DNA from: Promethearchaeota archaeon Loki_b32
Lineage (GTDB): Archaea; Asgardarchaeota; Lokiarchaeia; Sigyniarchaeales; SOKP01
Direction: 5' to 3'
Assembly: GCA_005223125.1 (NCBI GenBank)
Contig: NJBH01000002.1
Location: 1-64,000, forward strand
DNA length: 64,000 nucleotides
The translations under genes and the position numbers were made by a program. Numbering within the stretch: the first letter of the stretch is position 1; each line of letters opens with the position of its first letter. Positions 45,996-54,312 of this stretch are shown one piece after another. The notes under the pieces were generated by a model. It did no database searches, had not been told where the DNA came from, and saw only the letters and a program-made list of their open reading frames with translations.

Positions 45996-46108
45996 TTTAT
46001 TCTTCTACTTAAAATTGGACTCCAGAAATCATAAATATATCACAAATTTATCTTATTATAAAATAAAATCACAATATAATAAAAGTAAAAAAAAGGAGCC
46101 AATAAAAA

Positions 46109-46669
46109 GTGTCATTAAAATTCTGCCCTAAATGTGGAAATAAATTAGAACCAGACACAACATTTTGTCCTGGTTGTGGTGTGGATTTAAAATCGAGAAC
46201 AGAGGTTTCAAAAACTGCAGTCGATAAAGAAGAGGGAGAATACGCTGAATTATTACCAAGAATAATTGCTCTCTTCATAGACGGGATAATAATTGGTATA
46301 ATTAGTTCAAGCCTTTCAGTGGCAATATTAGTGTCTTGGATACCCTTTAATATTTTTGATCCTTTTGGAGGGTTATGGTTTGTATCTTTTCCTTTTAACT
46401 GGGTCATTGGATTTCTGTACTCATGGTTATTTGAAACATATAATAATGGTCAAACTGTTGGCAAAATAGTTTTAAATTTAAGAACTGTAGATGAAAAAAC
46501 TCTTGGTCCAGCAAGTCCAAGCAATTATGCAATTAATAATCTGTTAAAACCTTCTGGTTTAATAATACTGGATTTCATTATTGGAGTTATGAAAAATTCT
46601 GGAGACCCTAAAAACCGATACAGAATAATGCAAAATGTATCTGAAACAGTTGTAATAACAACTAAATAA
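46109..46669 (+). CDS. Zinc-ribbon RDD-family membrane protein
   Basis: A 186-residue protein starting at GTG with an AAAAGGAG element upstream. The N-terminal zinc ribbon is FCPKCGNKL...FCPGCGVDL. An RDD domain follows: LLPRIIALFIDGIIIGIISS (Arg and Asp in the first span), a second span region (FPFNWVIGFLYSWLFE) and the family's NNGQTVGKIVLNLRTVDE. RDD proteins are small membrane proteins, some linked to ion transport. The ribbon faces the cytosol. Confidence 0.8.
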   Translation: MSLKFCPKCGNKLEPDTTFCPGCGVDLKSRTEVSKTAVDKEEGEYAELLPRIIALFIDGIIIGIISSSLSVAILVSWIPFNIFDPFGGLWFVSFPFNWVIGFLYSWLFETYNNGQTVGKIVLNLRTVDEKTLGPASPSNYAINNLLKPSGLIILDFIIGVMKNSGDPKNRYRIMQNVSETVVITTK

Positions 46670-46696
46670 TTTTATTATTGGGAGATGTAATAATTT

Positions 46697-47317
46697 ATGA
46701 AACCCGATTTGGATAGCATTATAAGTTTAACAAAAGAGCATATTAAACCCTCATGCGAAGTATCAGGAAGAACTTTTCAAGATTATCCTACTTCAATACT
46801 TATGTTTCCTGATGAGATTGAAAGAAAGGAAAAAATCAAATTTGGATTCGAAATGATTCTTAAATATGGTATTCTTCGTGGCGAAGTTTATGCTACTTCT
46901 CCAAATTTAGAAGGAATAGCTGTCTGGTTGCCTCCAAAAAAAGTTCATCAGAGTATTTGGAGTCTTATTAGATGTGGGGGATTTCACGTTATGCGTAAAA
47001 CTGGTCTAAAAGCAATGAAGAAAGGGAAGCCTCTGCATGATTATATGGGTCCCGCACATAAACGCCTTGTGCCCTTTGATCACTGGTATTTACAATCAAT
47101 TGCTGTTGAGCCGGAAGAACAAAGAAAAGGCTATGGAGGCCTCCTCTTAAAGGCGATGATAACAAAAATCGATAGAGAAGGATTACCTATTTATTTAGAA
47201 ACTAATACAGAAAAAAATGTGTCATTCTATCAGAATTATGGTTTTAAAGTTGTTGAACATGTTATAGTACCTAAAACTGAGGTCCCTTTTTGGTGCATGT
47301 TAAGAAATAATAGTTAA
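46697..47317 (+). CDS. GNAT-family N-acetyltransferase
   Basis: A 206-residue GNAT enzyme. The acetyl-CoA site is SIAVEPEEQRKGYGGLLLKA (Q/R-x-x-G-x-G/A), followed by LPIYLETNTEKNVSFYQNYG, then FKVVEHVIVP, the usual C-terminal strand pair. The N-terminal half (YPTSILMFPDEIERKEKIKF) is like the group acting on small molecules. The substrate is unknown. It lies 27 nt after the RDD gene and may be co-transcribed. Confidence 0.85.
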   Translation: MKPDLDSIISLTKEHIKPSCEVSGRTFQDYPTSILMFPDEIERKEKIKFGFEMILKYGILRGEVYATSPNLEGIAVWLPPKKVHQSIWSLIRCGGFHVMRKTGLKAMKKGKPLHDYMGPAHKRLVPFDHWYLQSIAVEPEEQRKGYGGLLLKAMITKIDREGLPIYLETNTEKNVSFYQNYGFKVVEHVIVPKTEVPFWCMLRNNS

Positions 47318-47492
47318 AATTAGATTGAATTTAATTGAATGATAATATTTTTTCAATTTTTAAACGTATTATCTTATTTTCTCTTTTCTTTCTTTTATTT
47401 CATCAGAAAATTATTACTATCTAAACATTTAAAAAGCTACATTTTTATGGATAACCACAGAGAATATATTATCATAATAATAATTAATATAA

Positions 47493-47708
47493 ATGGTTAA
47501 TATAATGGAATTAGTAGCCCAAGATGTTGAATGGAAAACTGATTGGAATGTTATTGTTGGAATTTTTGAGACGATTGATCATCTAAAATCATTATTTAAG
47601 AAGATTGATGTTACCTATTTGAGGGAAATACAACAAAAAATGTTAATTCTTAACCTTGAGAAATATGCTTGGTCATTACAAAATTACATCATTGAGAAAT
47701 ATTCATAA
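47493..47708 (+). CDS. Small hypothetical protein
   Basis: A 71-residue helical protein (SLFKKIDVTYLREIQQKMLI) without recognisable motifs. It follows a 175-nt AT-rich gap. Composition is plausible for a gene, but nothing else supports it. The Met at residue 5 could be the start. Confidence 0.4.
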   Translation: MVNIMELVAQDVEWKTDWNVIVGIFETIDHLKSLFKKIDVTYLREIQQKMLILNLEKYAWSLQNYIIEKYS

Positions 47709-47880
47709 ATTTATAAATATATATTTCCGCCCCACTCTATAGAGAAATCTATATCCATTTCTCTACCTAACCTTTAAGTAACTTAACTTTTATTAAACAA
47801 AAAATAGAATTATAATTAATATTTATAAATCTATTTCACAGCTTTAGGATTAGATCTCCGTTAAGGATGAATAAAATTTC

Positions 47881-48594
47881 TTATTTTTTCTTTAATTTTT
47901 TCAAAATTTCAATAAAATCAACTCTTAACATGAGAAATACTGTAATTACAGTAAAATAAAGAGTGACTATACTAAGTATCCAATTTTCTCCTCCTAAAAA
48001 CATACAAATATAGAATATATTATAGGCAAAAATTAGCATTAATCCAAGTTTTCCAAACCATACCCAAAAAATTGTTTTCTTAACATCGTATTTTATCAAT
48101 CCTAAAGGTATAGTTATCATATCATCATTTAATGGCGTAAGTCCAAAAAGATATATGAGGAATGGGGCTATTTTTGGGTGATCCACCAAATATTGTTGAT
48201 ATTTTTTCAAATTTTCACTTCTTTCTGTTGAAATTAATTCAGAAGCCCCCCTACCAACTAAATATCCACCCATCTCTCCAACTAAACATCCTAATGAAGC
48301 TATAAAACCTACTAATAGAGGAATAAAAACATTCAATTCTCGAAAAGGTAGAGCACTAAAACACACTACAAAAGTATATGGTGTAGGAACTGGAAGTAGA
48401 TTTCCAATCATACAAACCAAAAAAGTAATAAAAAGACCAGAGCCCAAATCTTGAAATTGAGGAAATCTTGAGATATTTTCTATAGCATCCCTATGAGAAG
48501 CATTTATTAAAAGATCTATCGAAATAATTGTCAAAATTGTTAATATTATGAATAAAATAAAGTCAATCTTTTTAAGTTTCAATTTAGGTAGCAC
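47881..48594 (-). CDS. VTT/DedA-like (SNARE-associated) membrane protein
   Basis: A 237-residue protein with about five or six spans. The middle carries features of the VTT/DedA group: IGNLLPVPTPYTFVVCFSAL, then VGFIASLGCLVGEMGGYLVG with re-entrant-loop glycines, and the C-terminal PFLIYLFGLTPLNDDMITIP. DedA and VTT proteins move or flip lipids, including polyprenyl-phosphate carriers in bacteria. Similarity is moderate, and a related small-export family is possible. It is monocistronic. Confidence 0.7.
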   Translation of the reverse strand: MLPKLKLKKIDFILFIILTILTIISIDLLINASHRDAIENISRFPQFQDLGSGLFITFLVCMIGNLLPVPTPYTFVVCFSALPFRELNVFIPLLVGFIASLGCLVGEMGGYLVGRGASELISTERSENLKKYQQYLVDHPKIAPFLIYLFGLTPLNDDMITIPLGLIKYDVKKTIFWVWFGKLGLMLIFAYNIFYICMFLGGENWILSIVTLYFTVITVFLMLRVDFIEILKKLKKK

Positions 48595-48655
48595 ATTTTA
48601 TCTGGTAATTTAGGTAAAAGATTTTAAATTAAATAATTAATGTATCTGGAGAATT

Positions 48656-48808
48656 TTAGGGCAAAGAACTTATAATAAAAACTATACTTAAAATAATACT
48701 TAAGAACATCACAAACATAATTATTAAACCATAACTTCTTCTCTTTGTCTGTTTCCTTCTTAAAACAGCTCTTCGTTGTTGAGATGGACTTCGTCTAACG
48801 TGAGACAT
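48656..48808 (-). CDS. Small tail-anchored membrane protein
   Basis: A 50-residue frame found by hand, from ATG (complement of 48806-48808) to TAA (48656-48658). The first 25 residues are strongly basic (RRSPSQQRRAVLRRKQTKRR). The last 24 form one hydrophobic span (GLIIMFVMFLSIILSIVFII). This is a typical basic-inside, C-terminally anchored layout. The gene lies 29 nt after the gelsolin-like gene in the same direction and ends before the DedA-like gene. It could be a Sec61-beta-sized component, but no such motif is seen. Confidence 0.6.
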   Translation of the reverse strand: MSHVRRSPSQQRRAVLRRKQTKRRSYGLIIMFVMFLSIILSIVFIISSLP

Positions 48809-48837
48809 TTTTTTCTTTAGAATAAGATATTATAATT

Positions 48838-49533
48838 TTAATTGTTTTTCTTATCAGTTTTCTGTAAAAGTTCAATTAATACAACCTTATTGAATGAAAA
48901 GAGCATTCTAGGGATATATTTTTCTGCTAAATAGGGTCCATCATCAATATCTTCTTTTAATGGAAAAAGTTGTTTTTCTTTTATAGCTGATCCTAAATAA
49001 TTTCTGTCATACTCCTTGTACCCAAATACTTTATTTTTAACTATAACCATCTTTATTTCATATCCTTCAGGCACACCAGCTTTTTCAAGAAGTAAAAGTA
49101 TCTTCTCCCTTGATAGAGATTTAAATAATTCCAAATCTTCTTCAGTTCCTTCATAAGTAGGTCCAGTTTGTGCTTCTGTATAATCAACTTCCTCTTCTAA
49201 ACCTATAGCTATTTTGAATCCTAAAGTCTCATTACCCTCATCTACCGCTGCTATTTTAAAACCAATTCCATATCTATCTCTAATACTAGGTGCTAATTTA
49301 GCAGCAATGAATTTCATTCTGGTAGTAGTATTACTTCCATGCCAAATCCACACTCTATATCGAGTAAAATCAACAAAAAGTAATACGAAATCGGGATCTA
49401 ATAATTCTTGTATTTCTATATCTTCTTCTAACTCTAGTTCTTGAAACTCATTTAATTCATCATTATACTGAAATACAATAATTTTCTCTTTATCTAACTC
49501 TGGTAAGTTTTCGTTTGACATAATGTTGGTCAA
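48838..49533 (-). CDS. Gelsolin-domain-like protein
   Basis: A 231-residue acidic protein. Residues about 42-110 resemble a gelsolin homology domain: LLDPDFVLLFVDFTRYRVWI, then WHGSN (strand, turn, then the V-W-x-W-x-G-like signature), a long helix (TRMKFIAAKLAPSIRDRYG) and FKIAAVDEGNETLGFKIAIG with the conserved E near the final strand. The rest is helical with a hydrophobic C-terminal part. Asgard gelsolins with one or two domains have been shown to bind and cut actin with calcium. The calcium ligands are not certain here. The Met at residue 5 may be the start. Confidence 0.6.
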   Translation of the reverse strand: MTNIMSNENLPELDKEKIIVFQYNDELNEFQELELEEDIEIQELLDPDFVLLFVDFTRYRVWIWHGSNTTTRMKFIAAKLAPSIRDRYGIGFKIAAVDEGNETLGFKIAIGLEEEVDYTEAQTGPTYEGTEEDLELFKSLSREKILLLLEKAGVPEGYEIKMVIVKNKVFGYKEYDRNYLGSAIKEKQLFPLKEDIDDGPYLAEKYIPRMLFSFNKVVLIELLQKTDKKNN

Positions 49534-49666
49534 ATAGTTTTCAATATATAATACTATATAATTTTACTAATATATTATTATTTTTACATTTAAAATGATT
49601 GGCTCTGATTTAAGAGATTAATAATAGAAGTTCAATTATGAATTAAAATGAATTAATTAAGAAACA

Positions 49667-49751
49667 TGCGGGAAGGGAGATTTGAACTCCCGAACTCCTA
49701 CGAGAATGGGACCTGAACCCATCGCTTTTGACCAAGCTTGGCTATTCCCGC
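49667..49751 (-). tRNA. tRNA-Leu, anticodon CAG
   Basis: The minus strand folds into a class II tRNA of 85 nt. The acceptor GCGGGAA pairs with TTCCCGC, and the discriminator is A. The anticodon stem ATGGG/CCCAT encloses the seven-base loop TTCAGGT with anticodon CAG. A long variable arm has a CTC/GAG stem, and the T arm is GGGAG-TTCAAAT-CTCCC. The 3' CCA is not encoded, and no intron is present. CAG reads the leucine codon CUG, rare in an AT-rich genome. Confidence 0.95.
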
Positions 49752-49858
49752 AAAGTTTTTGTATTTTATACTAATTACTTATCTACTTATCTATTAATTA
49801 TTTTAAATTACTAAAAATTTTAACGATTTTTAAAAAATACATTTAGCTAGAGAGATAA

Positions 49859-50485
49859 ATGCAAGAACTATTGGATACATTAGAAACTCTTAAAACTAGC
49901 GAGATTAAAGAATGTATTGATGCTCGTTTAGCTGAATTTAGTATGATTAAAACCCAACCTATACATCAGATCTTTAAAGAGCTTTGTTTTTGTATCATGA
50001 CTGCTAACTGCAGTGCTGCGAAATGTATTGAAGTACATGAAACTATTGGAGAAGATTTTCTTACAGTCTCTGAAATCGGATTAGCTAACAAATTCAAAGA
50101 GTTAGGATACCGCTTTCCAAATGTGAGGTCCAGTTTTATTATTGAAGCAAGAAAAAAGATGTATCATCTAGAAAATGTTATTAAGTCTACCAATAATGGA
50201 AACCAATTAAGAGATTGGATTGTTAAAAATATAAAGGGTATTGGATATAAAGAAGCTAGCCATTTCTTAAGAAATATAGGTTTTAATGAGTATGCAATTA
50301 TAGATTTTCATATTATTAACCTTTTAGCTAAATATAATATTGTGGAAAAACCAAAAACGATGACAAAAACAAAGTATCTCGAAATTGAAGAAATATTGAA
50401 AAACATAGGAAACAAATTGAAATTAAACATGGCAGAATTGGATCTTTATTTATGGTACTTGGAAACAGGAAAGATTCTCAAATAA
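49859..50485 (+). CDS. ogg2: 8-oxoguanine DNA glycosylase/lyase, Ogg2 type
   Basis: A 208-residue all-helical protein of Ogg2 length. The helix-hairpin-helix is in VKNIKGIGYKEASHFLRNIG, which includes the catalytic Lys (in GYKEASH). The catalytic Asp follows in AIIDFHIINLL. The N-terminal CIMTANCSAAKC region fits the family's helical cluster. It removes oxidised guanine and cleaves the backbone by beta-elimination. The gene is next to, and divergent from, the tRNA gene. Confidence 0.88.
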   Translation: MQELLDTLETLKTSEIKECIDARLAEFSMIKTQPIHQIFKELCFCIMTANCSAAKCIEVHETIGEDFLTVSEIGLANKFKELGYRFPNVRSSFIIEARKKMYHLENVIKSTNNGNQLRDWIVKNIKGIGYKEASHFLRNIGFNEYAIIDFHIINLLAKYNIVEKPKTMTKTKYLEIEEILKNIGNKLKLNMAELDLYLWYLETGKILK

Positions 50486-50587
50486 TCGTAGTTATTCATT
50501 AACTGAATTGGTCTTAAAATCTTTTTATTTAATAATTTGAACAGTAGGTATATAAAAAAAAATTAGAAAAAAAAGTTGTTAATCTTT

Positions 50588-51283
50588 TTACAAATTTTGT
50601 CCACACCCTGGACAAAATTTAGCTTCTGCACTCGGTATTTTTTCACCACAAGCAGGACAAAATTTAATGCTTTGAGATTCCTCAATGGGAATAGGTTGGG
50701 AAATAGCTTCACTTACTAGTGCTTCCTCTTTACTCACTGGTGTAATATCTTTACTTATTGGAGTAATTTCCATTTGTTCCTTTCCAACACTTTTACTAAT
50801 AATATATCCTAAGATTGACAGGCCCCCCGAAATGAAGGGAGCAATTGCTCCGAAACTGGGATCAAAAATGTCCCAAAAACTTAATTGCATGTCATAATTT
50901 ATCATCCCATATATCATATAACCTACCTCCGTTCCTGCAATATAGTAGATAGCCCCTCCAATAAATAAAATACCTAATACGATCCAAGAAGCAGGTGCAT
51001 CACTTTTTCTATGGGTGAGAGAGGAAATGAACATAATAATTGTGCTAGTTAGCATTAAAATTAGGCAGACAATCCCCACAATCATTAGAATAGGGATATC
51101 GACAAATCCGAATTCGGGAGTTCCTCTTCCTAAAATTACATAAAAACCATCCATATATTGAAGTAATTGACCTGATCCAGAAGAAATAACTGCTGCAGGT
51201 GTGAAAATGCTAATTGCTGCGAGTATACTTCCGATAAAAGGTAAAATCCAAATATAATCTCTAATTCCAGACATATTTTTCAA
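50588..51283 (-). CDS. Four-span membrane protein with C-terminal zinc ribbon
   Basis: A 231-residue protein with four spans between residues 8 and 165 (YIWILPFIGSILAAISIF; IPILMIVGIVCLILMLTS; WIVLGILFIGGAIYYIAG; APFISGGLSILGYIIS). A linker follows, then a zinc ribbon at the end (FCPACGEKIPSAEAKFCPGC, then GQNL). The layout mirrors the RDD protein at 46109 with the ribbon at the other end. Such proteins are common in archaea, and the function is unknown. Confidence 0.7.
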   Translation of the reverse strand: MKNMSGIRDYIWILPFIGSILAAISIFTPAAVISSGSGQLLQYMDGFYVILGRGTPEFGFVDIPILMIVGIVCLILMLTSTIIMFISSLTHRKSDAPASWIVLGILFIGGAIYYIAGTEVGYMIYGMINYDMQLSFWDIFDPSFGAIAPFISGGLSILGYIISKSVGKEQMEITPISKDITPVSKEEALVSEAISQPIPIEESQSIKFCPACGEKIPSAEAKFCPGCGQNL

Positions 51284-51469
51284 CTTTGTTGTTAAATTTA
51301 AAAAAATTGGATTGTGTTACAATAATATAATTACTTACTGATTTATCATTATCTTCTTTCTTATTTAACACTTTAGTTTCTAGTCTAAGTTAGCAAAAGA
51401 GTTAAAGCTTAAAGTTTTGAGAAGCGTAAATTTAAATAATAAAATAAGAAATTCAACATTAACAATTAA

Positions 51470-51697
51470 ATGATTAAGAAGTGATTTAAGGTAAGATACC
51501 CAAATAAAGTAATAGAATTAATTAAGCAAATCCCTAAGGAACATTCTGGATTAAAAAAGTTAATTAAAAAAAATTACCAAAGAATAAATTTTGATAATTT
51601 AAAGGTTCCTGATAATATAAGTGATGCAATTTTATTAGAGGATTTTTATAAACAAGTAATTAATGAAATTCTTTTATCAAATCAAGACTCTTTAGAA
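51470..51697 (+). other. Upstream coding continuation of the TPR gene, interrupted by TGA
   Basis: The reading frame of the TPR gene stays open upstream of the TTG at 51698 back to 51485. Its translation looks like protein (KVIELIKQIPKEHSGLKKLI; DAILLEDFYKQVINEILLS). The only upstream ATG (51470-51472) is in the same frame but is followed after three codons by TGA (51482-51484). The real N-terminus is therefore about 70 residues longer than the first standard start. Either the TGA is a mutation or assembly error, or a non-AUG start is used. Confidence 0.6.
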
Positions 51698-53347
51698 TTG
51701 ATTATATATCTATCTGTGATAAATACAGAAATAGAAACTAATATGGATAGAAAATCTATCGAAACTTCATGTAAATTGCCAAATATTGAGAATGCCTTCA
51801 ATGAACTATTGGAAACAAAAATATTAAAAAATAAAGAAGGAAAAGTCGATATATATGAGTTTTCATTCCCTCAAATTCAAGTAGTGTTAGAAACACAGAC
51901 TGATGAATCATCCCATAAATATGCGCTTCAATATTATGAAGCAAAAGCTAAAAAATCAAAAGGTACTCTTCAAGATGATATTGAGGTTCTTTTTCATAAA
52001 GCAAAATTAAATCCAACTGAAGAATTGGTTAATGAATTTCTTACTATAGCTAATACCATAGATCAATTTGATTTTAGCCATAGAAGATTAATTGACATTG
52101 GGGAACAATTAATTGTACTTGAAGATAAATATAAAGCACCCATTCTGTTTGTTCTTGGAAATATTTTGTCTATTATAGGAACTCCCGAGGTTGCAGAGAA
52201 AATTTACATTAATGCCGTAGAAATATTCAAAAAGTTAGCTAAAAAATATTATAGAATATATCTTCCCTATGTTGCTGCGATTCAAAAAAACCTTGGAACA
52301 TTATATATTGATTTAAAACGGTTTGAAGAGGCAGAAAAAATATATAATGATGCACTGGGGTCATATAGAGAATTACAAAGTCAGTATTATGATGTACATT
52401 CACCTGATTTTGATTTAAAAGAGTATAATGTTATAGAAAAGTCCTATATTGATGATATAAAGGAATATAAAAAGTTGCTAAAAAAACATTACGACGTATA
52501 TTTACCCGAAGAACCTTCAGTAGTAAGTGATTTTGGAAATATATGTGTTGATTTAGACTTATTAGAGGATATTCAGGATGGGTCAATAGATTCTTTAGAC
52601 AATTATAAAAAGTTAGCGAAAATGTGTTATGATATGTATTTAGTTGACATTGCTAAAACTCAGAGTAATCTTGGAATTATATATAGTGAGTTAATGAAAT
52701 TTGAAGAAGCGGAGAAGATGCATCTTGAGGCATTAAAAATTAAAAAAAAAATTGCGGAAAATTTCCCTGATCAGGTTTTACCAGAATTAGTTCTAACATT
52801 ATTAGATCTTGGTGACTTATATGCTAGCTTAAACAGATTTGAGGAGGCAGAACCAATGTTTAATGAAGCATTAAGAATCTCAAAAAGATTAGTTGAAAAG
52901 AATCCAGAAGTATACATGTATAATATGGCAATTTTACAAAATTCACTTGGTTTAATTTACACTCAATTACAGAATTATGAGTTGGCGGAACAAATATATC
53001 TTGACGCACTTAAAATCTTTAAAAATTACGCAAAAGAAGATCCTAAAACCTATTCATTTAACGTTGGGAATGTTCAGAACAACCTTGGTAATTTATATCT
53101 CATTATAAGAAATCTTGAAAAAGCTCAACGCTATCTTAATAAGGCATTTAAGAATGATCCAACAAATATTGAAATAATATATAATATTGCTTGCCTTGAA
53201 TCGTTAAAAAATAATCAAGTAAAGGCTTTAGAGTTATTAACGAAAGTAATAGAGCTTGATAAAAGATATCTTGAAAGAGCAATGATGGATGATAGATTTG
53301 ATGATATTCGAGACTTAAACGAATTTAAGGAATTAATCAGTGATTAA
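51698..53347 (+). CDS. TPR-repeat protein
   Basis: At least 549 residues from a TTG that is probably not the real start. The region from about residue 140 to the end holds tandem TPR units of the 42-residue, kinesin-light-chain-like kind: LGTLYIDLKRFEEAEKIYND; LGIIYSELMKFEEAEKMHLE; LGDLYASLNRFEEAEPMFNE; LGLIYTQLQNYELAEQIYLD; LGNLYLIIRNLEKAQRYLNK. The N-terminal part is helical and may be a winged-helix-like domain (KSIETSCKLPNIENAFNELL). It is a cytosolic protein-protein scaffold with unknown partner. Confidence 0.85.
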   Translation: MIIYLSVINTEIETNMDRKSIETSCKLPNIENAFNELLETKILKNKEGKVDIYEFSFPQIQVVLETQTDESSHKYALQYYEAKAKKSKGTLQDDIEVLFHKAKLNPTEELVNEFLTIANTIDQFDFSHRRLIDIGEQLIVLEDKYKAPILFVLGNILSIIGTPEVAEKIYINAVEIFKKLAKKYYRIYLPYVAAIQKNLGTLYIDLKRFEEAEKIYNDALGSYRELQSQYYDVHSPDFDLKEYNVIEKSYIDDIKEYKKLLKKHYDVYLPEEPSVVSDFGNICVDLDLLEDIQDGSIDSLDNYKKLAKMCYDMYLVDIAKTQSNLGIIYSELMKFEEAEKMHLEALKIKKKIAENFPDQVLPELVLTLLDLGDLYASLNRFEEAEPMFNEALRISKRLVEKNPEVYMYNMAILQNSLGLIYTQLQNYELAEQIYLDALKIFKNYAKEDPKTYSFNVGNVQNNLGNLYLIIRNLEKAQRYLNKAFKNDPTNIEIIYNIACLESLKNNQVKALELLTKVIELDKRYLERAMMDDRFDDIRDLNEFKELISD

Positions 53348-53463
53348 CATTTCTAATAAATTAAAATCATATCCAATCGATTTAAAATTTAAATAAAAAG
53401 TTAAATTACAGTTACCATCCAAAAAAGATAAAATCTCATAATTAAAATAATAGGTATTGAAAA

Positions 53464-53691
53464 TTGAAAAAGAAAAATATAGGATTTATATTGTTTGGAG
53501 CCGCAGGAGGAGAACTTTTATCAATATTTGCATCTCTTTTTATGTTTCCAAGGTATTATGAACAGATTGGAATGCCAACATCGGTGTCGAGAATTGCGAT
53601 CATTTCTATACTAACAGTTAGCATAGTAGTTAGTATTGTTCTTGTTTGTGCAGGGGTAATTGTATTAATAAAATTCCGTAAAGAAGATTAA
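53464..53691 (+). CDS. Small two-span membrane protein
   Basis: A 75-residue protein from a TTG start, with spans at residues 6-27 (GFILFGAAGGELLSIFASLF) and 42-68 (RIAIISILTVSIVVSIVLVC...). A basic tail (KFRKED) follows, so both ends lie in the cytosol. No known family was recognised. Confidence 0.55.
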   Translation: MKKKNIGFILFGAAGGELLSIFASLFMFPRYYEQIGMPTSVSRIAIISILTVSIVVSIVLVCAGVIVLIKFRKED

Positions 53692-53784
53692 GAAAAAGAA
53701 AGTAATTATGAGACATCATTCAGACACAAATGTATAAAAATTAACTTATCATTAATATACATGCAATAAAATTGAGGTGATAAT

Positions 53785-54219
53785 ATGCCAAGAGTTGAAA
53801 TTGAAGATGATATGAACGCATCAGCAAAGACTATTTATGATATTTTAATCAATGGTGATGAATATGAAGTCAAATGGAACTTAACTGCAAATGAATTAAA
53901 ATCAATTGGACCAAAAAAATGGGAAGTTAAAAGTACAATAGGAGATCTCATATCTACACGTGTAGAAGAGGTTGAAAATGAAAGAGTTTCATTAGATATA
54001 GAAGGATCTATCTTTACTAAAATGGGATATATATTAAAACAAAAGGGCGATATTTGTCACGTTGTAGGATGGGGAGAATTTGAACATGAAAAGAACAGGA
54101 AAATTTTAATATCCGCAGGAGGTATGCTCCTAGATAGTCTAAAGAGATTTGCTGAATTTATGGAAGAAGGTGGAGATCCAGAAAATTTCGATAAAAAAGC
54201 ATTAACTGTAACTCCTTAA
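53785..54219 (+). CDS. SRPBCC (START-like) fold protein
   Basis: A 144-residue single-domain protein. It shows the pattern of the SRPBCC/polyketide-cyclase-like fold: an N-terminal strand and helix (VEIEDDMNASAKTIYDILIN), alternating strands (KWEVKSTIGDLISTRVEEVE; CHVVGWGEFEHE) and a long C-terminal helix (GGMLLDSLKRFAEFMEE). The family binds hydrophobic ligands in the cavity under that helix. A GAGGTGA lies 7 nt before the ATG. The ligand is unknown. Confidence 0.7.
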   Translation: MPRVEIEDDMNASAKTIYDILINGDEYEVKWNLTANELKSIGPKKWEVKSTIGDLISTRVEEVENERVSLDIEGSIFTKMGYILKQKGDICHVVGWGEFEHEKNRKILISAGGMLLDSLKRFAEFMEEGGDPENFDKKALTVTP

Positions 54220-54312
54220 ATCTTTTTTTTATATTTTTATTCCTCTTAATAATAAAGAATAATAGTACAATTTAGAAATTTCATAAAAGTTAAGAATTGA
54301 AATTAAAAGAAG

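Noticed and set aside
49762-49770. TATAAAATA on the minus strand just before tRNA-Leu
   Set aside because: It lies only 11-19 nt from the mature 5' end, so a start 26 nt away would fall inside the tRNA. Probably fortuitous in AT-rich DNA.
51482-51484. TGA at codon 5 before the TPR gene as selenocysteine
   Set aside because: Lokiarchaea can encode selenocysteine, but the position has no redox context and I see no evident SECIS-like hairpin. A mutation, error or other start is simpler.
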